DNA from: a virus
Reading direction: 5' to 3' (one strand)
DNA length: 62,268 nt
Virus record (IMG/VR): IMGVR_UViG_3300012927_000093
Location: 1-62,268 of that record
Shown: piece by piece, positions 40,680-46,724 of the stretch
How the letters are laid out: each line of letters starts with the position of its first letter
Numbering within the stretch: position 1 is the stretch's first letter
Program-made: the position numbers and the translations under genes
Notes under the pieces: model-generated
What the model was told of the DNA's origin: nothing
The model's input: only the letters and a program-made list of their open reading frames with translations
Database searches by the model: none

Positions 40680-40979
40680 GTGCGTAGCAATCTACGGACG
40701 GGGTGTGTGGTGGCGCGAGCATCAGCGGCGAGGCTGGCCAGCAAGATCGAGGAGCTGCAGGCCGAGTACGAACAGGCCGTCGCCCACCAACATGATGATC
40801 TACTCGGTGCGATCTCGAACGTTGCCGCTGTGCTGCGCAACGCTACCGAGCTGAAGATCAAGCTGGTGCGCGAGGCGCTAGCCCAGCACCAGGCGGGCAA
40901 CGGACCGGAGCGGCAGCAGATCGCCGCAGCGGCTGAGATGTCGCGCAACGCCCTGTACTACCCGCCGTACAAGGACTAG
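40680..40979 (+). CDS. Small coiled-coil DNA-binding candidate
   Basis: 99 residues from GTG 40680 (GGGAGG upstream); a GTG at 40653 is an alternative. A coiled helix (KIEELQAEYEQAVAHQHDD) precedes a second helical part and a short helix-turn-helix-like C-terminus (QQIAAAAEMSRNALYYP). It lies 43 bases after Ku and ends overlapping a convergent gene by four bases. DNA binding is inferred from the helix-turn-helix-like end only. Confidence 0.65.
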   Translation: MRSNLRTGCVVARASAARLASKIEELQAEYEQAVAHQHDDLLGAISNVAAVLRNATELKIKLVREALAQHQAGNGPERQQIAAAAEMSRNALYYPPYKD

Positions 40980-41260
40980 CGCACCAACCCACGGTCCGTG
41001 TCCGGCGCCGTGCCCATGTCCGCGACTGGGGGCAGCATCATCAGATACATGCGCCGCTCGAGCAGCAGATCACGGTCGGCGGTCAGCGTGGCGATCAGGT
41101 CCGGGAACTTGTCGTCGCGTCGATAATTGCCGACTCGGCGGGTCAGATCGGTGATCTCGGAGTCGACGCGGGCCAGAGTCGGAACGAAGTACTTCTTGTT
41201 GGCGTTGCCGACCACATACTCGGCGCCTACCTGGTCATCGGGAGTGTTCAAGCGACCCAT
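40976..41260 (-). CDS. Hypothetical helical protein
   Basis: 94 residues with a charged helix (RVDSEITDLTRRVGNYRRDD, LIATLTADRDLLLERRMYLM). It is the last gene of the early minus-strand set and converges on the Ku island. No family recognised. Confidence 0.6.
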   Translation of the reverse strand: MGRLNTPDDQVGAEYVVGNANKKYFVPTLARVDSEITDLTRRVGNYRRDDKFPDLIATLTADRDLLLERRMYLMMLPPVADMGTAPDTDRGLVR

Positions 41261-41275
41261 GATCGGCCCCCAAAG

Positions 41276-41533
41276 CTACTCAGCAGGTGGAGTCCATCCG
41301 TGCTTGATCAGGAGTTCGCGGGTGCCGGCTGCGGGGAAGATGAGCTTGGCAGGCCGGTCGAACCGCCTCTGCTCGGCGATGCACATGTCGAGCTCGACCT
41401 GTACGACAGAGTTGATGTCGGCGGTAATGCGCAGGTCGCTGAACAGGCCCGACACGTCCTCGTCGTCGATCTCGACGTGCGTGTTCCGGCCGGCGTTGCT
41501 GTCGTTCCAGATCTTGAACTTCATATCCGACAT
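41276..41533 (-). CDS. Small hypothetical protein
   Basis: 85 residues: MKFKIWNDSNAGRNTHVEID, DDEDVSGLFSDLRITADINS and VVQVELDMCIAEQRRFDRPA, a beta pattern of a kind common as small actinophage proteins. It overlaps the secreted-protein gene by 13 bases. Function unknown. Confidence 0.65.
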   Translation of the reverse strand: MSDMKFKIWNDSNAGRNTHVEIDDEDVSGLFSDLRITADINSVVQVELDMCIAEQRRFDRPAKLIFPAAGTRELLIKHGWTPPAE

Positions 41534-42198
41534 CCGTTGCTCCCCGTAAGCGGCCCGACCGTGACCGGTTCACCGGCCGGCGGGTTGACGATGATCTGCG
41601 CGGACCCGGTGTAAGAGTTCATGCACGCGTCCGAGGCGGACTTCGAGAAGCCCTGGCCGTCGACCCACAGATCGAAGTGCTTACTCGACGCGGACGACGC
41701 GCCAGTGTCTTCGACGATGAAGTAGCGCTTGAGCTTCGCCACGTAGAGGCGGGTGCCCTTGGCCGTCTCCGGACTGCCCGCGCTACCGGGTACCGCTGTG
41801 GTGATGGGGTCAGCGAACGTGCCCGTGCCGCCAGCCTTGGAGTGCAGTACCGGCATGGAGATGTCGGCGCTACCGGGTGGGGTGTTGTCCTGGAACGAGT
41901 AGCCAGTGATCTCAGCCGTGATCGTTTGTTGCGTACCAGACTGAACCGTTCCCCCGGTCACGCCCGTCGCTGTGTTTGCAGTGTTGTCGGTCGACGGGAT
42001 TACGGTGTCTGGCTGATCTGAGCTCGAGGAGTCATCACCCGAGTCATCGGAGCTGTCATCGCTCGAGTAGCTGTCGCGCTGCTGCCCGAACAGGCTGTGC
42101 CCATGCCCGTGGTGGTGCCCGGGGCTCGCGTACGCGGCGGGCACGGTGGTGAGCAGGGCCAGGGTTGCGGCGGCGCAGACGAGCAGGGTCTTTCCCAT
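41521..42198 (-). CDS. Secreted protein with DPBB-like C-terminus
   Basis: 225 residues from ATG 42198. Signal peptide (LLVCAAATLALLTTVPAAYA), a His/Ser/Asp-rich linker, then a beta domain with PGSADISMPVLHSKAGGTGT, RLYVAKLKRYFIVEDTGASS and KHFDLWVDGQG, resembling double-psi beta-barrel (3D-type or RlpA-like) domains that act on peptidoglycan. A strong terminator hairpin lies between its candidate promoter and its start. A cell-wall role in early infection or lysogeny is inference. Confidence 0.7.
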   Translation of the reverse strand: MGKTLLVCAAATLALLTTVPAAYASPGHHHGHGHSLFGQQRDSYSSDDSSDDSGDDSSSSDQPDTVIPSTDNTANTATGVTGGTVQSGTQQTITAEITGYSFQDNTPPGSADISMPVLHSKAGGTGTFADPITTAVPGSAGSPETAKGTRLYVAKLKRYFIVEDTGASSASSKHFDLWVDGQGFSKSASDACMNSYTGSAQIIVNPPAGEPVTVGPLTGSNGCRI

Positions 42199-42220
42199 GG
42201 GTGCCCCCGGGGTTGGGCAA

Positions 42221-42256
42221 GAAAAAGCCCCACCTGACTGGAATCCAGGTGGGGCT
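42221..42256 (-). terminator. Intrinsic terminator inside a gene leader
   Basis: AGCCCCACCTG and its exact reverse complement (stem 42226-42236 with 42246-42256, nine-base loop) are followed on the minus strand by TTTTTCTT. It ends transcription from 42366-43181. Because the next gene starts at 42198, only 22 bases later, it also acts as a barrier or attenuator for that gene. Confidence 0.85.
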
Positions 42257-42305
42257 CTCCAACAGCTGCGCGATTTGCTCAGCGGCGAACTGTGGATTGG
42301 AGCAG

Positions 42306-42335
42306 AGACTACCGGGCGTTGATCTACCTCGTCAA
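42306..42335 (-). promoter_or_regulatory. Possible promoter upstream of the attenuator
   Basis: Minus-strand TTGACG (42335-42330) and TAGTCT (42311-42306) with 18 bases between them. A transcript would enter the terminator hairpin after about 40 bases. Confidence 0.35.
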
Positions 42336-42365
42336 CTATCACCATGTCACGCGTCGGTCAACCCC

Positions 42366-43181
42366 CTACGACGCGATCTTTCGGGGACGCCGCTCGGCCT
42401 CTTCCTGGGCGATGTCGTGGTACATGCGGATGATGTCCCCCACTCGATAAAGGGGCGGCCCGTTGCGCCTGAGTGGCGGATGCTGAGTGACGCTGTCGCG
42501 GCGACGGCGCAGCAGTCCCTTGAGCTTGTCCACGTCCACCGCGCGGCCGAGCAGGCCGGGCAACGCCCTAGAGATCTCCGGCGCCGTCAACAGGTGGTCC
42601 TCCGCTTTTCCCAGCAACCACCGCCGACGCGCCTCGATCGGGTACACCGCGCCGCAGTCCGGGGTCTTGCACTCCACCTCGGCTGCGCTCGGGTGCGCGT
42701 ACAGGTCGTGGTCACAGTCCTCGCACGGGCCTACATAGACGCGTGGCACCGGCTTGTCGATCGCGCGGACGCACACCCCCTTGGCGTACCCGATCTCGTC
42801 CGCGATCTGCCCGGCGGCCGGGTCGGTGAGGATGGTGGCCACGTGATCCAGCAGGTAGTTCGCAAGGCGCAGCTCATCCCACCCGCCGCCGGAGAGACCC
42901 TCGAGCCGGCCCGCGATATGCATGGTCCACGACGCGAGGGTGACGTTGAGGTCACGGCGCGCTTCCATGGCGTGCAACCGGATCGGCAGCGGGCGTTCGT
43001 CGCCGCTGCGCCCGTCCGGATCGGAGATGCGGTCCTGGCGGGTGGTGGTGACCTCGAGGTCTTCGAGAAGCCACGGAATGGCCCCCAGGTCACGCTTGAG
43101 GGTGTCGGTGCAGTTGCGGCAGAGGAAACCGTTCAAAGCAGGGAACGAGCAGTGGGGCGCACTACAGAGGGTGCTGGTCAC
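42366..43181 (-). CDS. Zinc-finger/helix-turn-helix DNA-binding protein
   Basis: 271 residues from GTG 43181. Cys groups at the start (CSAPHCSFPALNGFLCRNC) and middle (CEDCDHDLYAHPSAAEVEC, CGAVYPIEARRR) flank helical parts; the C-terminal region (LTAPEISRALPGLLGRAVDV, PPLYRVGDIIRMYHD) is helix-turn-helix-like. Proteins like this occur in many actinophages as putative regulators. Its terminator is at 42221-42256. Confidence 0.75.
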   Translation of the reverse strand: MTSTLCSAPHCSFPALNGFLCRNCTDTLKRDLGAIPWLLEDLEVTTTRQDRISDPDGRSGDERPLPIRLHAMEARRDLNVTLASWTMHIAGRLEGLSGGGWDELRLANYLLDHVATILTDPAAGQIADEIGYAKGVCVRAIDKPVPRVYVGPCEDCDHDLYAHPSAAEVECKTPDCGAVYPIEARRRWLLGKAEDHLLTAPEISRALPGLLGRAVDVDKLKGLLRRRRDSVTQHPPLRRNGPPLYRVGDIIRMYHDIAQEEAERRPRKIAS

Positions 43182-43263
43182 CGACGGCCAACCTTCCGTT
43201 AGTCTTCGCGGTGCCCGCCACCCCCGGAACACGTGGTGGTTGCTGTCAGTACGGGAGAGTTCG

Positions 43264-43297
43264 GTGTTGCCCCCACTTCCTCGGGTGGGGGCAACAC
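43264..43297 (-). terminator. Perfect 13-bp stem hairpin
   Basis: GTGTTGCCCCCAC (43264-43276) pairs exactly with 43285-43297, directly after the stop codon at 43298. No strong T-run follows, but the stem is perfect. It separates the early operon from the gene at 42366-43181. Confidence 0.65.
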
Positions 43298-43573
43298 TTA
43301 TGTGCGGGGCATCGCGTCCAACAGAAGCTGCTGGGCTCGCTCAAAGCGCTCGAGCCGGAACTCCATCTTGTTCATCTGAATCAGGTAGTCGGTGAGGCGC
43401 TTCTCAAGGGCGGCGATCCGGCGCGGCAGGTCCGAAACCTCGCTGTTCACGCGCCGCACACTGACCGAGTGCTCGGGCTCTTCCTGGAAGTGATCCATGA
43501 CGGTGTCGCCCAGCGCGTCAGTGGAGACCACGGTCGACCACTTGCACTGATAGCACTCGAATACGACCTTCAC
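43298..43573 (-). CDS. Small zinc-finger/coiled-coil protein
   Basis: 91 residues from GTG 43573. N-terminal zinc-type motif (VFECYQCKWSTVVSTDALGD, DHFQEEPEH; CxxC...H...H) is followed by a long amphipathic helix (LPRRIAALEKRLTDYLIQMN). The start overlaps the previous stop (GTGA). A small regulator or structural accessory; unknown. Confidence 0.7.
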   Translation of the reverse strand: MKVVFECYQCKWSTVVSTDALGDTVMDHFQEEPEHSVSVRRVNSEVSDLPRRIAALEKRLTDYLIQMNKMEFRLERFERAQQLLLDAMPRT

Positions 43574-43836
43574 GCCACTTCCCTCTCCACGCAGTTCTCT
43601 CGGTGCAGCAGGTCGACCGCGACCAGGTCCAGCGGGTCGGCCCCGGCCAGTACGACGCCGCAGCACGGCGTCTTGTAGATGGCGCGGCGGTTCATGCTCG
43701 GGTGCCGGTTGATCGCGGCCAGCAGTTCGGGGCTTCGGTGCAACGTGCGGCGGTCACGCAGGCGCACCACGATGCAGCCGATGGCCGTGAGCGCGACCGG
43801 GACCAGGCCGAGGGCGAGTTTGGCGAGGTTGGTCAT
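43570..43836 (-). CDS. Small membrane protein with CxxH-type tail
   Basis: 88 residues. One N-terminal membrane helix (LAKLALGLVPVALTAIGCIV) then a cytosolic part with YKTPCCGVVLAGADPLDLVA and LHRENC, a likely zinc site. It overlaps both neighbours by four bases. Role unknown. Confidence 0.7.
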   Translation of the reverse strand: MTNLAKLALGLVPVALTAIGCIVVRLRDRRTLHRSPELLAAINRHPSMNRRAIYKTPCCGVVLAGADPLDLVAVDLLHRENCVEREVA

Positions 43837-43997
43837 CGCTTCACCTGGAATCCGAAGCTGCCGTGCGACCGCAGATGCTCTAACAACGCGGTGAGCGCGG
43901 CGTCGCGGGTCGGGAATCCCTTAGCTCCTCGAGCGCAGGTCTGGCGGCATTCCCAGATCCATCGGCTATCGCGCTTCGCTACGACCGGGCGCGTCAC
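43833..43997 (-). CDS. Small hypothetical protein
   Basis: 54 residues, GTG at 43997: MTRPVVAKRDSRWIWECRQT, C at 17 and 21, and a helix RDAALTALLEHLRSHGSF. The frame overlaps both adjacent genes by four bases (GTGA and ATGA), giving strong support despite short length. No family recognised. Confidence 0.65.
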   Translation of the reverse strand: MTRPVVAKRDSRWIWECRQTCARGAKGFPTRDAALTALLEHLRSHGSFGFQVKR

Positions 43998-44167
43998 GCC
44001 TCCTCCTCGGGCCCGAACCGCAGCACCGGCTGACCCGGCGACCAGCGGAACCGCTCGCTGGTGTTAGTGATGGGCGCGACGAGCCGGCACCAGCACCTGT
44101 CGTCGCACTGCTCGACGGACAGGGTGTCGATGGCGCGGATCATGTCCGCGGTGTCGGAGACGCTCAC
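43994..44167 (-). CDS. Small Cys-containing protein
   Basis: 57 residues from GTG 44167: helix SDTADMIRAIDTLSVEQC, then CDDRCWCRLVAPITNTSERF. Four-base overlaps at both ends fix the start. Possible metal binding (C-x3-C-x-C). Function unknown. Confidence 0.65.
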   Translation of the reverse strand: MSVSDTADMIRAIDTLSVEQCDDRCWCRLVAPITNTSERFRWSPGQPVLRFGPEEEA

Positions 44168-44730
44168 CACGTCACCCCGAACTGTCGCAACGTAGCCCAA
44201 GCCTGTTTGATTCTGTCGCAGGATTTGCACACCCGGCCCCCGTCACGGCGCACCCGGACGTTGTCCCCGGCCTTGACGTGGATGCGGCGCGAGCACCGGA
44301 CGATCGGGGCACCGGCGAGGTCGGCCGAGGGCAGCTCCGGGGCGGCCCGCATCTCGTCGATGATGTGTTTCGCGTTGGCGATCGCGTCGGCGCGGCGCTT
44401 CTCGTGGGCCCACATCGGTGCGCCCTGGCGGTGCGCGGGTAGGTGCGGGTAGCGCAGCGGGGCCGAAACGGGGGCTGTGCGGGCCGCTGAGGGCTTGGGA
44501 ACCAGTCGCAGGGGTTCCGGGGTGGGCGGCACGTAGCCGAGCGCTACGCGGCGGCTCAGGAGCATTGCGTCGGCTACCGCTTCGAGGCCGAGCACCGCCA
44601 GCATCTCGGCTAGGTCCGGGCCGCGGAACCGACGCATCACGGTAAGTACCGCGCTGTGCGACTCATCGGTGACCACGTGTGAGTTCAGGGTCTCCGTGCT
44701 GCCGCCGTTAAACGGGTCGATCGCGCTCAT
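44164..44730 (-). CDS. Hypothetical early protein
   Basis: 188 residues from ATG 44730 with a GGAGGGAG ribosome site. N-terminal helical part (DLAEMLAVLGLEAVADAMLL), middle with HEKRRADAIANAKHIIDEMR, and C-terminal CSRRIHVKAGDNVRVRRDGG, RVCKSCDRIKQAW, a small Cys zinc-ribbon. It overlaps the RuvC-like gene by four bases. A DNA or RNA contact role is possible. Confidence 0.7.
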   Translation of the reverse strand: MSAIDPFNGGSTETLNSHVVTDESHSAVLTVMRRFRGPDLAEMLAVLGLEAVADAMLLSRRVALGYVPPTPEPLRLVPKPSAARTAPVSAPLRYPHLPAHRQGAPMWAHEKRRADAIANAKHIIDEMRAAPELPSADLAGAPIVRCSRRIHVKAGDNVRVRRDGGRVCKSCDRIKQAWATLRQFGVTW

Positions 44731-45278
44731 GCGGCTCCCTCCAGTTCGGTGGTGCGCTCTGGCCACTCGGCCTTGACGGTCTTGTGCCGCTCGAGCGTCG
44801 GCACGTCCATGCCCAGCCACACCGCGCCCAGGTGGGCGAGGCCCGCGGCGTCCGCCATGTCCGCGTTGCCGTCGAAGTCGGGCCACAGCCGCTGCACCGC
44901 CAGGGCGAGCTGAACCTTGTCCGCCTTGCCCGACCCGAAGATGGCCAGCTTCAGCGAGGTCGGCGGCACGATCGCCACCGGCACTTCCCGGCGGATCAGC
45001 CCGCCCGCAACGAACCAGAACAGCGCGGCCCGGTCGATCAGGCTGCCGGCCTTCGGCCCGGTGAACAGCCCCTCGATCACGGCCAGGTCACACACACCGG
45101 CGTGGTGCAGGATGCCGTTGCCCAGCTCGGTCAGCCTCGCGTGCCGCTCGACCAGCGACGCGGCTCGCTTGCCCTTGGACGTGATCGTGTCGGTGACCAT
45201 CTTGGTGCCGCGGCTGGTTTCGAGGCAGATGGCGATGCCGGTGCAGGTGAGGGAAAGGTCCAACCCGGCGCATTTCAC
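44727..45278 (-). CDS. RuvC-like Holliday junction resolvase
   Basis: 183 residues. MKCAGLDLSLTCTGIAICLE holds the first catalytic Asp (D7), VIEGLFTGP the Glu, and the C-terminal part ADMADAAGLAHLGAVW the two Asp of the RuvC metal site, all in RNase H fold order. RuvC cuts four-way junctions, useful before packaging of branched phage DNA. It is next to a PD-(D/E)XK exonuclease (4-base overlap). The matching RuvB-like motor is at 37899. Confidence 0.85.
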   Translation of the reverse strand: MKCAGLDLSLTCTGIAICLETSRGTKMVTDTITSKGKRAASLVERHARLTELGNGILHHAGVCDLAVIEGLFTGPKAGSLIDRAALFWFVAGGLIRREVPVAIVPPTSLKLAIFGSGKADKVQLALAVQRLWPDFDGNADMADAAGLAHLGAVWLGMDVPTLERHKTVKAEWPERTTELEGAA

Positions 45279-46387
45279 TTCGCCACCTGCTCGTCGGCCG
45301 ACTCGAGCTCGCGGCGGCGCTTACCGAACCGCGCCTTGAGCACCTCGTTCCAGGCACCGGCCGCCTTAGCTCGCTCGTAGGCCATCGTCAGGTCGAACAC
45401 CGTGCTCACGTACTCGCAGGTCACCGTGAAGTCTTCGACCACGCTGCCCGCCACGATCGAGTTCTTGCCCCGGGCGTTGCGCCACTCGTAGCAAGCCCGC
45501 GCCACCTCGGCGGCCAGGGCGTACTCGGCGAGGTCGACCCAGTGCAGCCGAGCTTGCCCCGACCCTGACGCGACGTGGAAGATGACCGCCCAGTCCTGGC
45601 GCGGCGGCTCGTGCTCCCACGGCGTGCGGAGCTTCTGGATCGGGTCGTACGGAGTGCCAGTCGCGTACGCCCAGCACTGAACCCCGAACTTGGACCCGGC
45701 GAAGTCCATCGACCCGGACGTCTTCACGTCCCCGATCAACACCGAGCCCGGCTCGATGACCGCGACCGTGTTGCCGCCCTTGTCCGTGACCGGCAGCGGA
45801 ACCAGCACCTCGACCGCCCGGTCCAACGTGCCGGCGACGCGGTGGTCGTCCTGCACCACGAACAGCTCCGAACTCAGTACGCGGAAGCCCTCGGTCAGCT
45901 TTCGGTACGCGGCCAGGTCGGGGCGCCACTGCTCCGGCAGGTGCCCGGGGTCGCGTCCGAGGTCGACCATCTCGAACACGTCGTGCAGGCTCGTGCCGAT
46001 TGAGGCCTTCGCGCCGGACTCGACGACCTCCATCGCGTCCTCGCACAACTGGTCGAGTTTCCTCTTGGCCGCCTTCGCCTCGGCGGCCTCGCCCTCGAGC
46101 CCGACCTCGGCCCGAGTCACCGCAAGGCCAAGGTCGGACCGACGGGCGATGCCGCGAGCGACTTGGCGCAATTTCCATAGGTCGAGGAGCTTGCTGCTCT
46201 CGAGCGGAGAGCCGTAGGAGGACGCTCGGCGATAGCCGACCTCCTTCGAGCCATCCGGGAGCATGATCTTTGGCCGCTTCCATTGGTCGCGGTTGTTGTC
46301 GATCGCTTGCGCGAACGCGAACTTGCGCGCGGCGACTGGGTCGGTGGGTGCGGGTGTTGATGTTGACTGGCTAGCGCCCTTGATCAT
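45275..46387 (-). CDS. PD-(D/E)XK exonuclease (Cas4/RecB-like)
   Basis: 370 residues, ATG 46387 with GAGGAG. The nuclease core is at about 120-250: IGTSLHDVFEMV (130-141), SSELFVVQDDHRVAGTLDRA with Asp189, LIGDVKTSGSMDFAGSKFGV with Asp220 and Lys222, and Gln237 in the QxxxY-type motif (VQCWAY). This matches the RecB/Cas4 exonuclease family used in phage recombination. Neighbours are RuvC-like and prim-pol/helicase genes. Confidence 0.85.
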   Translation of the reverse strand: MIKGASQSTSTPAPTDPVAARKFAFAQAIDNNRDQWKRPKIMLPDGSKEVGYRRASSYGSPLESSKLLDLWKLRQVARGIARRSDLGLAVTRAEVGLEGEAAEAKAAKRKLDQLCEDAMEVVESGAKASIGTSLHDVFEMVDLGRDPGHLPEQWRPDLAAYRKLTEGFRVLSSELFVVQDDHRVAGTLDRAVEVLVPLPVTDKGGNTVAVIEPGSVLIGDVKTSGSMDFAGSKFGVQCWAYATGTPYDPIQKLRTPWEHEPPRQDWAVIFHVASGSGQARLHWVDLAEYALAAEVARACYEWRNARGKNSIVAGSVVEDFTVTCEYVSTVFDLTMAYERAKAAGAWNEVLKARFGKRRRELESADEQVAK

Positions 46388-46514
46388 TTACTGGCTCCTC
46401 GGCTTGATCTTGAAATTGATCGGTGCGGGTTGCTGCGGCCCGTGCGCCCCTCCCTTAAGGTCGGGGCGCCCGCCGCACGGGGTGGCCCAGCGATCACCGC
46501 ACGAACCCGCACGG

Positions 46515-46545
46515 ACCCGCACGTGCAGGTCAGAGGCACCGCACG
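46515..46545 (+). repeat. 31-bp exact direct repeat, copy 1
   Basis: Begins ACCCGCACGTGCAGGTCAGA and is identical over all 31 bases to copy 2. Contains the GCAGGTCAG core. Confidence 0.85.
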
Positions 46546-46612
46546 AACCCGCACGGACCCGCACGGCCGTGCGGAATTGGCACCCGCACGATCTTCATTC
46601 GATCTTGGATTC

Positions 46613-46643
46613 ACCCGCACGTGCAGGTCAGAGGCACCGCACG
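46613..46643 (+). repeat. 31-bp exact direct repeat, copy 2
   Basis: Identical to 46515-46545, 98 bases downstream. Confidence 0.85.
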
Positions 46644-46673
46644 GACCCGCACGAAATGATCTTGCGACATAAC

Positions 46674-46693
46674 CGCAGGTCAGGGCGTTGCGA
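46674..46693 (+). repeat. Motif CGCAGGTCAGGGnnTTGCGA, copy 2
   Basis: Matches 36611-36630 at 18 of 20 positions. Lies beside the iteron-like block. Confidence 0.4.
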
Positions 46694-46724
46694 AGTGGAT
46701 CACTGTTGGATCTTGAAACAGGGG

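Larger units (their letters stand above)
46473..46653. repeat. Eleven CCGCACG units, partly on a 10-bp period
   Basis: Starts at 46497, 46507, 46517 and at 46539, 46549, 46559 are exactly ten bases apart, one helical turn, which would place bound proteins on one DNA face. Units read (a/g)CCCGCACG(a/g)A in general. Confidence 0.75.
46388..46724. other. Intergenic block of repeats, candidate origin
   Basis: No credible gene: a minus frame over this stretch is repetitive Cys/Arg/Val sequence produced by the repeats. The block has 11 copies of CCGCACG (46473-46653) and two exact 31-bp repeats. It sits between the prim-pol/helicase gene and the exonuclease gene. Candidate replication origin or replication-protein site. 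Confidence 0.6.
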
